A DNA stretch of 64,000 bases from Arthrobacter sp. ZGTC131 (GCF_002929275.1 NZ_PJIK01000005.1:179279-243278), one strand, 5' to 3'. Shown: positions 18,462 to 28,715, numbered from the stretch's first letter. The notes: generated from the letters alone by a model not told the origin. Program-made: numbers and translations.

Positions 18462-19271
18462 TCATGCCCGAGGCCGCAGCTCCCAAAACGCCACCGCCGA
18501 CGCCGCCGCCACGTTGAGCGAGTCGACTCCGGCGCGCATCGGGATCTTCACTGCAAGGTCGACGGCGGCAAGGGTCTCCGCGCTCATGCCGGCACCTTCC
18601 GTCCCCAGCACCAGCGCGAGCCGTTCCGGATTCCGGGCGGCCAGATCGTCGAGGTCCACGGCGTCCCCGGTGAGCTCCATGGCAGCCACGGTAAATCCCT
18701 GGTCCCGGAGGACGGCGAGGTCCCCCGGCCAGGACTCCAGCCGCGCCCATGGCACCTGGAAAACGGTGCCCATGCTGACGCGTACGCTGCGCCGGTACAG
18801 CGGATCCCCGCAGCGCGGGGACACGAGCACCGCGTCGACGCCGAGGGCTGCCGCCGAGCGGAAGATGGCCCCGACGTTGGTGTGGTCCACGATGTCTTCA
18901 AGGACCGCCACCCTGCGGGCCCCGGACAGCAGCTCGGGCAGCGGAACCGGAGCCGGCCGGTGCATGGCGGCCATGGCCCCGCGGTGCAGGTGAAAGCCGG
19001 TGATCTCCTCGAGCAGGCCGGCACTGCCGATGTAGGCAGGCACGTCCGGATACTGCTCAAAAATATCGGCCAGGTCCGGCAGCCACTTTTCCGCGAGGAA
19101 GAACGACCGCGGCCGGTGGCCCGCAGCCAGCGCCCGCCTCAGGACCCGGGAGGATTCGGCGATATACATGCCCTCCGCCGGTTCGCGGAGCTTGCGCAGG
19201 TGGACGTCGGTCAACTGCGTGTAGTCGGAGACCCGCGGGTCGGCCGCGGACTCGAGATAGTGGAAAGTCAC
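18462..19271 (-). CDS. TrmH/SpoU-family RNA 2'-O-methyltransferase
   Basis: A 269-aa SAM-dependent methyltransferase of the SPOUT class. The three signature motifs are present: NVGAIFRSAAALGVDAVLV (motif 1), LALVLGTEGAGMS (motif 2) and VKIPMRAGVDSLNVAAASAVAF (motif 3, knot). An N-terminal substrate-binding domain (about residues 1-110) carries LREPAEGMYIAESSRVLRRAL. The target RNA (tRNA or 23S rRNA) is not determined. It ends a leftward set with the TauE-like and ABC genes; the gap to the TauE-like gene is 7 bp, so co-transcription is likely. Confidence 0.9.
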   Translation of the reverse strand: MTFHYLESAADPRVSDYTQLTDVHLRKLREPAEGMYIAESSRVLRRALAAGHRPRSFFLAEKWLPDLADIFEQYPDVPAYIGSAGLLEEITGFHLHRGAMAAMHRPAPVPLPELLSGARRVAVLEDIVDHTNVGAIFRSAAALGVDAVLVSPRCGDPLYRRSVRVSMGTVFQVPWARLESWPGDLAVLRDQGFTVAAMELTGDAVDLDDLAARNPERLALVLGTEGAGMSAETLAAVDLAVKIPMRAGVDSLNVAAASAVAFWELRPRA

Positions 19272-19278
19272 CGGCCGA

Positions 19279-20064
19279 TTATTGCAGCAGATTCGCGATC
19301 ATGAAGCCGAGCGCAACCAGCCCCAGGGCGAAGATGACGCCCCGCAGCACGGGCGGCGAGAGCCTGCGGCCCACCTTGGAGCCGACGAGGCCGCCGATGA
19401 GCGAGCTGACGGCGATGATGGCCACCACGGTCCAGTTGATCCGGCCGAACGCGAACAGCAGGTAGGACGTCGCCGCGATGAGGTTAACGCCGAGCACCAG
19501 GATGTTCTTCATCGCATTGGCGTTCTGGATGGTGCCGGTCATGAAGATGCCGAGGATGGCGACCAGCAGGATCCCCTGCGCGGCCACAAAGTAACCGCCG
19601 TAGACACCGGCGAGGAAGACGAGCACCACGAGGAGGACGCTGTGGTGCTTGTCCCGGAGCGCGTGCTCGGGGTTTTCTTCGCGGTTGCGGACCCAGCGCT
19701 GCAGCCGGGGCTGGAAGACCACCATGAGCAGCGCAAACACTATCAGCACCGGCGCAGCATAGTGGAACACTTCTTCGGGGAGATGGAGCAGCAGCCACGC
19801 TCCGGAGATGCCGCCGAGGAGGGAGGCCGGGAGCAGCTTCAGGAGTTGCCGGCCGCGGCCTTTCAGCTCGCGGCGGTATCCCCAGGCGCCGGCCGCTCCG
19901 CCGGCCACCAGGCCCATGGCGTTGCTCATTGACGCCGTGACCGGCGCAAGTCCCAGGGCAATCAGCACCGGGAAGGTGACCAGGGTGCCCGAACCGACCA
20001 CGCTGTTGATGGTGCCGGCCCACAGGCCGGCGAAGAACACAAGGATGCCGCTGAATAACTCCAC
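19279..20064 (-). CDS. TauE/SafE-family sulfite/sulfonate exporter-like membrane protein
   Basis: A 261-aa polytopic membrane protein of about eight helices arranged as two repeated halves: GTINSVVGSGTLVTFPVLIALG near the N-terminus and VYGGYFVAAQGILLVAILGIFM in the second half, both typical of TauE/SafE (DUF81). SLIGGLVGSKVGRRL lies near the C-terminus. The substrate is unknown; family members move sulfite, sulfonates or organic anions. It lies between the ABC ATPase and TrmH genes with 18- and 7-bp gaps. Confidence 0.88.
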   Translation of the reverse strand: MELFSGILVFFAGLWAGTINSVVGSGTLVTFPVLIALGLAPVTASMSNAMGLVAGGAAGAWGYRRELKGRGRQLLKLLPASLLGGISGAWLLLHLPEEVFHYAAPVLIVFALLMVVFQPRLQRWVRNREENPEHALRDKHHSVLLVVLVFLAGVYGGYFVAAQGILLVAILGIFMTGTIQNANAMKNILVLGVNLIAATSYLLFAFGRINWTVVAIIAVSSLIGGLVGSKVGRRLSPPVLRGVIFALGLVALGFMIANLLQ

Positions 20065-20082
20065 GCTGTGCGGGCCGCCCCG

Positions 20083-20880
20083 CTAGCGGCGGGCAGTGGC
20101 GGAGTAACGGCCGGAGTTGACGGAAACCTCAAGGGGCAGGCCGAAGGTCTCGCTGAGGTTGCCGGAGGTGAGGACCTCTTCGACGGGTCCGGAAGCCACG
20201 ACCCCGCCGTCGCGCATGAGCATCGCGTGCGTGAAGCCCGGCGGGACTTCCTCAAGGTGGTGGGTGACAAGCACGATCGCGGGAGCGGTGTCGTCGAGGG
20301 CCAGCTGGCTGAGCCGGTGCACGAGGTCCTCGCGGCCGCCAAGGTCAAGCCCGGCGCCGGGCTCGTCCAGCAGGAGGAGTTCGGGGTCGGTCATGAGGGC
20401 CCTGGCGATCTGGACACGCTTGCGCTCACCCTCCGAAAGCGAGGCGAACGCGCGGTTCAGCAGCGGACCCATGCCCCAGTCATTCAGCAGTGCGAAGGCC
20501 CGGCGTTCGTCGTCCTTCTCATAGCCTTCGCGCCAGCGGCCGGTCACTCCGTAGGCGGCCGTGACCACGACGTTGAGGACCTTCTCGTGCTCGGGGATCT
20601 GGTTGGCGAGGGCCGCCGAGGAAAGTCCGATCCGCGGCCGCAGCTCGAAGACGTCCACCGAGCCGAGGATTTCCTCCAGGATGCCTGCCATGCCGCTCGT
20701 CGGATGGAGCCTGGCGGCGGCGATCTGGAGCAGAGTGGTCTTGCCGGCGCCGTTGGGTCCGAGGATTACCCACCGCTCGCCTTCCTTGACCTGCCAGTCA
20801 ACCTTGCTCAGGAGCGTTTTGGCTCCGCGGACAACGCTGACGGCGGCCATTTCAAGAACATCACTCATAGAAGTAGACAC
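20083..20880 (-). CDS. Stand-alone ABC transporter ATP-binding protein
   Basis: A 265-aa ATPase with Walker A GPNGAGKTTLLQ, signature LSEGERKRVQIARAL, Walker B LLLLDEPGAGLDLGG and the switch His in VLVTHHLEEVPPG. The combination with EILGSVDVFELRPRIG is typical of the ModF/YlmA-like single-domain group often found without a permease. The downstream TauE-like gene is not a usual ABC partner. The start may be the ATG at 20880 or the in-frame ATG at 20868. Its true function, whether import, regulation or RNA-related, is unknown. Confidence 0.88.
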   Translation of the reverse strand: MSTSMSDVLEMAAVSVVRGAKTLLSKVDWQVKEGERWVILGPNGAGKTTLLQIAAARLHPTSGMAGILEEILGSVDVFELRPRIGLSSAALANQIPEHEKVLNVVVTAAYGVTGRWREGYEKDDERRAFALLNDWGMGPLLNRAFASLSEGERKRVQIARALMTDPELLLLDEPGAGLDLGGREDLVHRLSQLALDDTAPAIVLVTHHLEEVPPGFTHAMLMRDGGVVASGPVEEVLTSGNLSETFGLPLEVSVNSGRYSATARR

Positions 20881-20999
20881 TAGGACAAAACGGGGTGCGA
20901 CTGATAACCGGAACGCTGCCTCCCCCCGGTGCGTCGTCAGAACGTCGCCGGAGCGGGGCCGGTCCGCGAAACGAATTCGGGCGGCACCGCTGCGCTGGC

Positions 21000-21012
21000 T
21001 AAGATTGCAGCC
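21000..21012 (+). promoter_or_regulatory. Candidate leaderless promoter (-10 TAAGAT) for serB
   Basis: TAAGAT at 21000-21005 ends 7 nt before the serB ATG and no ribosome-binding site is present, which fits a transcript starting at or next to the start codon. Confidence 0.4.
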
Positions 21013-21918
21013 ATGAGTTCGAACGTGACCGCGGTCAGCTACGGCCTGAAATTGTCCCCTTCGGAACCGGAAAACCTCCGGTCCCTGCTGGCCGGTTCCG
21101 GCACGACATTTGGAACGGCCTCGCGCGGCGGCGACGGCCGCTATGACGTCTGCACCGTTGACTTTGACGTGCAGTCAGGATCCGCGGCCGACATTGCCGG
21201 GCTGCGGCACCGCGTAGCCGCAGCTAAAGAGGACGCCGGACGGAGCGGCGTGGATACCGCCATCGTGCCCGCGGAGCTGCGGAAGGCCGAGCGCAAATTC
21301 CTCATCATGGATGTGGATTCCACACTGATCCAGCAGGAGGTCATCGAGCTCCTCGCCGCCTACGCCGGAAAGCGCGACGAAGTCGCGGCCGTCACCGAAG
21401 CCGCCATGCGCGGCGAGCTGGACTTCGCCCAAAGCCTTCACGCCCGGGTGGCGGTGCTCGCCGGGCTGCCGGCCGCCGTCGTCGATTCCGTCCGTGCCGA
21501 AGTGAAGCTCAGCGAGGGGGCAGCGGAACTCGTGGCGGCGTTCAAGGCCGCAGGCCATGTGGTGGCCGTGGTGTCAGGTGGCTTCAACCAGATCCTGCGC
21601 CCGATCGCCGAGGAGCTGGGCCTGGACTACTGGATCGCCAACGAGCTCGAAATTGTCGACGGCGCACTGACCGGCAAGGTGCTCGGGGCGGTGGTCGACC
21701 GCGCCGCGAAAGAGAAGTACCTGCGCGAATGGGCCGCCGCCGAGGGAGTTGCCATGGAGCACACCATAGCCGTGGGCGACGGCGCCAACGACCTCGACAT
21801 GCTCGGCGCCGCCGGAATCGGCGTCGCGTTCAACGCCAAGCCCGCGGTGCGCGCCGTGGCCGACGCCGCCGTGAACATGCCGTATCTCGACGCCGTGCGG
21901 CACATCGCCGGCGTCTGA
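21013..21918 (+). CDS. serB: Phosphoserine phosphatase
   Basis: The last step of serine synthesis, O-phosphoserine to serine. The HAD-superfamily motifs are complete: DVDSTLIQQEVIELLA (nucleophile and acid Asp), VVSGGFNQILRPIA (motif II), the Lys in DRAAKEKYL, and GDGANDLDMLGAAGIGVAFNAKP (motif III). The ~85-residue N-terminal part has an ACT-like pattern but no clear ligand motif. The start is set at ATG 21013 (MSSNVTAVSYG), although the frame is open further upstream. Monocistronic, divergent from the ABC ATPase gene. Confidence 0.95.
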   Translation: MSSNVTAVSYGLKLSPSEPENLRSLLAGSGTTFGTASRGGDGRYDVCTVDFDVQSGSAADIAGLRHRVAAAKEDAGRSGVDTAIVPAELRKAERKFLIMDVDSTLIQQEVIELLAAYAGKRDEVAAVTEAAMRGELDFAQSLHARVAVLAGLPAAVVDSVRAEVKLSEGAAELVAAFKAAGHVVAVVSGGFNQILRPIAEELGLDYWIANELEIVDGALTGKVLGAVVDRAAKEKYLREWAAAEGVAMEHTIAVGDGANDLDMLGAAGIGVAFNAKPAVRAVADAAVNMPYLDAVRHIAGV

Positions 21919-21943
21919 GCCGGGGCATTTCAGCCGGGTCGGT

Positions 21944-22789
21944 TCAGCCGGTCGGCGGCGTGTACTGGCTCGCGGTGAACACCGCTCCCCCGGGATCGCG
22001 AATCAGGACAGTCCGCGTCCACTCGGTATCGTCCTGCCGGAGGATGCCGCCGCCAAGGCGCTCTGCGTCCTTGGCCGCGCGGTCCCGGTCCGCGACAGTG
22101 AAGGTCACGTGCCAGTGCGGCCGCTCGCCGGGGGCCGCAGGTGCAAGCCAGGCCACGGCATCCTCGAACCCGCGGGGGACGGCATCGCCCGCTTGGCGAA
22201 CCCTGATGTTGGCGTCGACAGTGGCCTCCAGGTGATCACCATAACCGGGGCGCCGGATCATCGTTCCGAAGTCGAGGTTGTCGAACTGCCAGTCGAACGC
22301 CTTGGTGTAGAAGGCGACCGCGGCGTCGATGTTTGTTGTGTGAAGGTCACTGAAGTTCCATCCGCCCGGCAGATTGACCGCCTGCGCCCCGGGCCGCCCC
22401 CGGGCCTGCCAGATACGGAACTCGGCGCCTTCGGGATCCGCCAGCACCGCATGCACTGCTCCTGAGCCAGAGTCGGCGGGAGCCGATTTCAGGGTGGCGC
22501 CGATCGAAAGCAGGTGGCGCGCGGCAGCATCCGCGTCATCCACGGACACATAGGTGTGCCAAGCGGGGATGCCGGTTCCGGTGCCCGCGATCGCGCCGGC
22601 CTCCTGGCCGTCGAGTGTGGCTATCACGTACCTGTCGGCGGCACCGGTCGGGGCGGTGTCCTCGAACTCCCACCCGAAGAGTCCGCCGTAGAAGGCCATG
22701 GCGGCTTCAACGTCGGGCTGCTGAGTGTCCACCCAGCATGGGACACCTGACGGATAGGTTCGGCGGGTCACCTCTCGATGCTGTTCCAT
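21944..22789 (-). CDS. Two-domain VOC (glyoxalase/bleomycin-resistance fold) protein
   Basis: A 281-aa protein made of two vicinal-oxygen-chelate modules, one starting at SGVPCWVDTQQPDVEAAMAF with the FYGGLFGWEF motif, the other at GGWNFSDLHTTNIDAAVAF with FYTKAFDWQF. Each half would supply metal ligands or a binding pocket. Substrate and activity cannot be assigned; related proteins are annotated as glyoxalases or hydroxylase-like. The start is ATG 22789 (MEQHREVTRR). Convergent with serB. Confidence 0.82.
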   Translation of the reverse strand: MEQHREVTRRTYPSGVPCWVDTQQPDVEAAMAFYGGLFGWEFEDTAPTGAADRYVIATLDGQEAGAIAGTGTGIPAWHTYVSVDDADAAARHLLSIGATLKSAPADSGSGAVHAVLADPEGAEFRIWQARGRPGAQAVNLPGGWNFSDLHTTNIDAAVAFYTKAFDWQFDNLDFGTMIRRPGYGDHLEATVDANIRVRQAGDAVPRGFEDAVAWLAPAAPGERPHWHVTFTVADRDRAAKDAERLGGGILRQDDTEWTRTVLIRDPGGAVFTASQYTPPTG

Positions 22790-22844
22790 GCATAAAACCG
22801 TAAACGGCTCTGCCCCTATGGACAACGCCCCGGGCGCTCGGGCT

Positions 22845-22871
22845 GGGCGTCGCGACTTGGGGCGTCGCGAC
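22845..22871. repeat. Short direct repeat GGGCGTCGCGAC x2
   Basis: Two exact 12-bp copies, 15 bp apart, each containing the palindrome TCGCGA, lie upstream of the VOC gene. They may be a regulator site or chance GC-rich duplication. Confidence 0.4.
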
Positions 22872-22873
22872 AG

Positions 22874-22912
22874 CCAAGAGCTCCGGGCAGGACAACTGCC
22901 CGGAGCTCTTGG
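22874..22912. terminator. Strong 17-bp-arm hairpin downstream of the SDR gene
   Basis: The exact arms CCAAGAGCTCCGGGCAG and CTGCCCGGAGCTCTTGG enclose a 5-nt loop. No T-tract is present on either strand. Its position 52 bp after the SDR stop suggests a U-less terminator. Confidence 0.65.
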
Positions 22913-22963
22913 AAACGAGGCTGTCGCCAGGACAACCGGCCCCGGACGGGGCGCGGGAAATCG

Positions 22964-23716
22964 CTACTCTGCGCCCTTGCCGAAGTAGTCGGCGCCCCCG
23001 GCATACTCCGTGTGGCCGGACTCGACGTCGGCGGTGGCCATGCTGGCAACTACTTCAGCGAACTCCGCCACGGAATACAGCTTGCCGGCCTCGGCGCGGC
23101 GGGCCTCGATGGCGCCCGGGTTGGAGCGGTCCAGCAGCGTAGCCGTGACGGTGCCTTCGATCATGTCGCCGGACACAACGACCAGCGAAATGCCTTTGTC
23201 GGCCAGGGCCGGCAGGAGCTCGCGGAGCGCGTCCTCGCCTGCGCGCTTGCTGCGTGCGACGGGCTCGTACTCCGGCATGGTGGGCACCGAGTTGATGAAG
23301 TGGGCCTGGTGGCTGGTAACGAACACCACGCGGGAGCCTGCCTTCATGAGGGGCACGGCGGCGTTGAGCATGTTGACCTGCGCGTCCCGGTTCAGCTTGA
23401 GGGCATATCCCTCTTCCATGCCCGATTCCATGCCGCCCGACGCGTTGAGCACCAGGACGTCCAGCGAGCCGAAGTTCTCCATGGCGGCGCTCGCCAGGGC
23501 CTGCACGCCCTCATCCGTGGTCAGGTCTGCGCCAACGGCCACGGCGCGGCCGCCCGCGGCCTCGACGTCGGACACCACCTTATTGGCGCGCGGCGCCTTC
23601 TGGCGGTAGTTAACGACGACGGCGGCTCCCTCGCCGGCGAGGATCTTGGCCACTTCGGCGCCGATACCCCGCGAGGATCCGGTCACAATGGCGGTCTTGT
23701 TGTCCAGCAGTCCCAT
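22964..23716 (-). CDS. SDR-family oxidoreductase with atypical active site
   Basis: A 250-aa Rossmann-fold protein with the cofactor motif TGSSRGIG (residues 12-19), NYRQK favouring NADP(H), and LVLNASGG in place of NNAG. The catalytic segment has Ser135 in VFVTSHQAHF and Lys157 in ARSKRAGEDAL, but the residue four before the Lys is Val153. The nearest Tyr (Tyr150, EYEPVARSK) is seven before it. The usual YxxxK is therefore displaced or absent. It carries the C-terminal segment typical of SDRs. Probably monocistronic. The substrate is unknown and activity uncertain. Confidence 0.85.
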   Translation of the reverse strand: MGLLDNKTAIVTGSSRGIGAEVAKILAGEGAAVVVNYRQKAPRANKVVSDVEAAGGRAVAVGADLTTDEGVQALASAAMENFGSLDVLVLNASGGMESGMEEGYALKLNRDAQVNMLNAAVPLMKAGSRVVFVTSHQAHFINSVPTMPEYEPVARSKRAGEDALRELLPALADKGISLVVVSGDMIEGTVTATLLDRSNPGAIEARRAEAGKLYSVAEFAEVVASMATADVESGHTEYAGGADYFGKGAE

Positions 23717-23911
23717 ATGAGCTCCTTTTGTTCCAAACGTCTAAATCACTGTAGGTCTGAAGTCCATCATGCCAGCGGAAATCCCCGATCCGATTGTCGG
23801 AACGCCACAAAGAAGGTCCGGGCAGCTAGTTTCCCCGCCGCGGGTTGTTGCCTGATCACCCCCGGCGTACGCTCCCGCCATGACAGTCGTCGGAGCGGCG
23901 GAAGCACCGCA

Positions 23912-24289
23912 ATGAACCCGCCGGGCGGCGAGACGTCCACACCGGAGGAAGTCTTCCGTGGTTCTGCCGAGGGACTGGAGCTGTACCGGGCCGTCAGTAC
24001 CTTGCTGGCGGCGACGGTTCCTGCCTCCGAGCGAATCACGAAGAGCCAGATCGCCTTCCGCAACCGGCGGGGATTCGCCTACGTCTGGAATCCGGGCCGG
24101 TACATCCGATCCAACGTTCCGGCGGTCCTCTCGATTGTCCTGCCGCGCCGCCTCGATTCGGGCCGCTTCAAGGAAATCGTCCACACGTCCCCCACCCTCT
24201 GGCTGCACCATTTGGAGCTGCGCTCGGCCGCTGACCTCGACGCCGAGGTGGCCGGGTGGCTCCGGGAAGCCTACGACCACGCCGGCTGA
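23912..24289 (+). CDS. DUF5655-type hypothetical protein
   Basis: A small soluble protein of 125 aa. The body (ELYRAVSTLLAATVPASE, ITKSQIAFRNRRGFAYVWNP, LDSGRFKEIVHTSPTLWLHHLEL, LDAEVAGWLREAYDHAG) matches the pattern of DUF5655, a domain of unknown function often described as transport-associated. The start is taken at ATG 23912; the frame is open far upstream, but that stretch is shadow sequence of the SDR gene. No operon partner: the downstream gene is convergent. Confidence 0.7.
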   Translation: MNPPGGETSTPEEVFRGSAEGLELYRAVSTLLAATVPASERITKSQIAFRNRRGFAYVWNPGRYIRSNVPAVLSIVLPRRLDSGRFKEIVHTSPTLWLHHLELRSAADLDAEVAGWLREAYDHAG

Positions 24290-24332
24290 AGGACACACCA
24301 GCCGAGGGACCGCTCGTGGCAGCGCTCGGTAC

Positions 24333-25745
24333 CTAGCGGATGCCGCGCTCCAGGACCGCGCCGAGGATGCGCGCCCCTTCCGGGAACGCACCCGGGTTTG
24401 GCCCGGCGTAATTGAGCCGGATGAAGGGACCTGCGGGTTCGGCCGGGAACCAATCTGTGCCGGCGGCGATGATGATCCCCGCGGTTTCGCACTCGCGGAC
24501 GAGCCGTTCGAGGTCGGTCCCGTCGGGAAGGCGGGCCCAGAGGTTCAGCCCTCCCTTGGGCACGTGGGTGATGTGGGCCTGCGGCGCGTGCTCTCGCAGG
24601 CTGGTGACGAGGAGGTCCCGGCGCGCCTGAAGCTGCAGGCGGAGGCCGCGCAGGTGCGTCTGCCAGCCGGGCTGGGTGACGACGTCGAGTGCCGCGGCCT
24701 GGAGCAGGCCGCTCACATACATCGTCTCGGCACTCCTGTCGGCCAGAATGCGCTCGCGGGCCGGCCCGCGGGCGATGACTGCGGCAATGCGGATGGCCGG
24801 GGAGACGCTCTTGGTCAGCGACCGTAGGTAGACAACATGGCCGGAATCGTCATGGGCGGCAACGGGAACCGGGGTGGTGGTGATGCCGAAGTCGTGCGCC
24901 CAGTCGTCCTCCACGAGGAATGCTCCGTTCGCGCGGACGACGTCCAGGACCTGTTCGCCCCGCCCCGGCGCCCATTGCGCTCCGGTGGGGTTTGCATAGT
25001 TCGGCTGAGCGTAGAACATCCGGGCACCGGTCTCCTCGAATGCCCGGGACAGCTCCTGCGGATCCGGGCCGTCGGGACCGCTGGGCACCGGAACGACGCG
25101 GACACCGGCCTGGGCCGCCGCCAGGATGGCTCCCCAGTAGGTCGGGGACTCGATGAGCAGGGGCTGCCCCCGGCCGACAAGGGCGCTGAAAATGGAGCTC
25201 AGCCCGCTTTGGCTTCCCGGCAGCACAATGACGTCGCTCGGCGTTGGCGGGGTGACCCCGACCGGGGTCGAGGCGCCGAGTTCGTGCGCGAACCAGGACT
25301 GCAGTTCCGGCAGTCCGGCCGCAGGTGGACGGGATAAGGCAGCGTCGCCGCGGGCCGCCCGGGTGAGTGCGGCCCGCACCAGTCGCTCCGGCAGGAGTTC
25401 CCGGTCCGGGTAGCCGGAGTGGAATGCGATGACGTCGTTCGGGGCGCTCCGCATCGCGGCGGCAGCATAGCGAAGTGGTGCGCGCGGCGAACCCAGGGCC
25501 GCCGTCTGCCAGCCGTAGTCCGACGGGCGCGCGGTCCGCACGGCCCGGACGAACGTCCCGACGCCGGGCCGGCTCTCGATCAGTCCCTGCGTTGTCAGGG
25601 TTTGCAGGGCCTTCTGCACGGTGACGGGGCTGGCCTGGTACTCCGCAACGAGTGACCGGGTGGACGGCAGCCGGGCTCCGGGCGCGGCCACGGCGATCCA
25701 CTTTCGGAGTCGCATCGCAATCCGCGAACTGCTATCGTTATTCAT
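24333..25745 (-). CDS. MocR-type GntR/aminotransferase-like transcriptional regulator
   Basis: A 470-aa fusion of an N-terminal GntR winged helix (residues ~5-70: IAMRLRKWIAVAAPGARLPSTRSLV, PVTVQKALQTLTTQGLI) to a fold-type I PLP-dependent aminotransferase-like domain. The PLP-binding Lys lies in YLRSLTKSVSP, and the Asp/Tyr of FYAQPNYANPTG and EDDWAHDFG are present. Such proteins sense PLP or an amino compound and usually control the divergent gene, here an EamA transporter. The ATG at 25745 overlaps head-to-head with the transporter ATG, so the control region must lie inside both 5' coding ends. Confidence 0.9.
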   Translation of the reverse strand: MNNDSSSRIAMRLRKWIAVAAPGARLPSTRSLVAEYQASPVTVQKALQTLTTQGLIESRPGVGTFVRAVRTARPSDYGWQTAALGSPRAPLRYAAAAMRSAPNDVIAFHSGYPDRELLPERLVRAALTRAARGDAALSRPPAAGLPELQSWFAHELGASTPVGVTPPTPSDVIVLPGSQSGLSSIFSALVGRGQPLLIESPTYWGAILAAAQAGVRVVPVPSGPDGPDPQELSRAFEETGARMFYAQPNYANPTGAQWAPGRGEQVLDVVRANGAFLVEDDWAHDFGITTTPVPVAAHDDSGHVVYLRSLTKSVSPAIRIAAVIARGPARERILADRSAETMYVSGLLQAAALDVVTQPGWQTHLRGLRLQLQARRDLLVTSLREHAPQAHITHVPKGGLNLWARLPDGTDLERLVRECETAGIIIAAGTDWFPAEPAGPFIRLNYAGPNPGAFPEGARILGAVLERGIR

Positions 25746-26703
25746 GAAAGACAATAGTAGCGCTACTACTCTTATTCGCCCAGCGATATCGCCTGTACGG
25801 TCCCGGCAGGCCAGCGGCCTTTGGTGGGGCCTCCTCGGAGTAGCGGCCTTCTCGTTCACCGTTCCGTTCACCCGGATGGCTGTCGCAGGCCTGTCGCCGT
25901 TGTTCATCGGATCCTCGCGCGCGGTCCTGGCCGCTGTGCTGGCGGCCTTCGCCCTTGCGCTCACCCGGCAGCGCCTTCCCCAGGGTGGGCAATGGGTGCG
26001 GCTCGCCGTGGTGGGCGGCGGGATCGTCGTCGGCTTCCCGCTGCTCACGTCCTACGCGCTCACCACCGCGCCCGCCAGCCACGGCGCCGTCGTCATCGCG
26101 CTACTCCCGGCGGCGACTGCAACCGCCGCCGTTCTCCGCGGGCGGGAGCGTCCCCGGCTGGCCTTCTGGATTGCGACGGCCGTCGGCGCCCTTGCCGCGA
26201 TCATCTTTGCCTTCGCCCAGTCCGGTGGCCCAGGGCAGCTGCACTGGGCGGACCTGCTGCTCCTCGGCGCCGTCGCGGCCGCGGCCGTCGGGTACGCCGA
26301 AGGGGGCCTGCTTGCACGCGAGCTCGGCGCATGGCAGACCGTATCCTGGGCGCTCGTGCTCGCATCGCCCCTGATGGCGTTCCTGACAACACTCTCCATG
26401 GCACAGCAACCGCCGTCCGGCACACCGGCGCAGTGGGCTGCCCTTGCCTACCTGGGCGTCGTCAGCGCGTTTCTCGGGTTCTTTGCCTGGTACCGCGGCC
26501 TCGCGATCGGCCCCATGGCCCAGGTTAGCCAGATCCAGCTTGTCCAGCCCGTCCTGAGCATCTGCTGGGCCGCACTCCTGCTGGGCGAGGCCCTGACCTG
26601 GTACACCATGGCCGGCGGCCTGGCGGTCATCCTCTGTGCCGGCGCCGCGGTTCGTGTGCGGCTAAGTCCGGCTAATCCGCCGAAAGCAACGCACAATTCC
26701 TGA
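25744..26703 (+). CDS. EamA/DMT-family transporter
   Basis: A 319-aa membrane protein with ten predicted helices in two EamA repeats (GLWWGLLGVAAFSFTVPFTR start of the first; WADLLLLGAVAAAAVGYAEGG start of the second), a drug/metabolite-transporter layout typical of amino-acid or metabolite exporters. The helix pair GPMAQVSQIQLVQPVLSICW is characteristic. The start ATG at 25744 shares bases with the start codon of the divergent MocR regulator. The regulator's PLP-type sensor suggests an amino acid or amine substrate; this is inference. Confidence 0.88.
   Translation: MKDNSSATTLIRPAISPVRSRQASGLWWGLLGVAAFSFTVPFTRMAVAGLSPLFIGSSRAVLAAVLAAFALALTRQRLPQGGQWVRLAVVGGGIVVGFPLLTSYALTTAPASHGAVVIALLPAATATAAVLRGRERPRLAFWIATAVGALAAIIFAFAQSGGPGQLHWADLLLLGAVAAAAVGYAEGGLLARELGAWQTVSWALVLASPLMAFLTTLSMAQQPPSGTPAQWAALAYLGVVSAFLGFFAWYRGLAIGPMAQVSQIQLVQPVLSICWAALLLGEALTWYTMAGGLAVILCAGAAVRVRLSPANPPKATHNS
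25755..25768. promoter_or_regulatory. 14-bp palindrome TAGTAGCGCTACTA, possible MocR operator
   Basis: An exact palindrome 9 bp inside the transporter coding sequence and just upstream of the MocR start. CTATCGT and ACAATAG flanking the shared start codons form a further near-inverted pair. The location suits a regulator acting on both genes. Confidence 0.5.
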
Positions 26704-26767
26704 CGATCCGCTGATCACAGGACTCCATCCAGCAAGAACGATCCCTCACCCAGCAAAGGAAAGCCCC

Positions 26768-28241
<1,474 letters not shown>

Positions 28242-28244
28242 CTA

Positions 28245-28715
28245 TTGGAGCGTGATGAGACAGCCGTGACACCTGAACACCAGCCCGGACAGCCGATGCC
28301 CGAGAAGCGTGACGCCGCATCCGGTCATCCGGAGGTACACAGCATCACGGACGCAGCTGCAGCGCATTCCGAGGACATGCGGGAGCGCATGATCAAGTAC
28401 GCGCTGGCCATGGGAATCCGCATGGTCTGCCTGATTCTGATCTTCGTGGTGGATGGCTGGTTGAAGCTCGTTGCGGTGGCCGGGGCCCTATTCCTGCCGT
28501 GGATTGCCGTGGTGATCGCCAACGGCTCCGACAAAGCCGAGATCCACAGCGACTCGCTCCTCGACTACACTCCGTACGCTGAACTGGAAGCAAAGGATGA
28601 CCCAGGGACCGGGGAATCAGAGGACTCCGGGTATCCCGAAGACCAGCCAACGGTGCTGCAGGGCGAGCTGATCAGTGATGAAGACGACGACGACCGGGGA
28701 CAGAAAGCTTCATGA
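28245..28715 (+). CDS. DUF3099 membrane protein
   Basis: A 156-aa actinobacterial protein with two adjacent membrane helices (about residues 50-90: MGIRMVCLILIFVVDGWLKL and VAVAGALFLPWIAVVIANG), a charged cytoplasmic N-terminus and an acidic C-terminal tail (SDEDDDDRG). The TTG at 28245 has GAGG at good spacing; the GTG at 28266 is the alternative start. Its stop overlaps the next start by 4 bp (ATGA), opening a four-gene operon with a Cys-containing small protein, SURF1 and YbaK. Function unknown. Confidence 0.82.
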   Translation: MERDETAVTPEHQPGQPMPEKRDAASGHPEVHSITDAAAAHSEDMRERMIKYALAMGIRMVCLILIFVVDGWLKLVAVAGALFLPWIAVVIANGSDKAEIHSDSLLDYTPYAELEAKDDPGTGESEDSGYPEDQPTVLQGELISDEDDDDRGQKAS

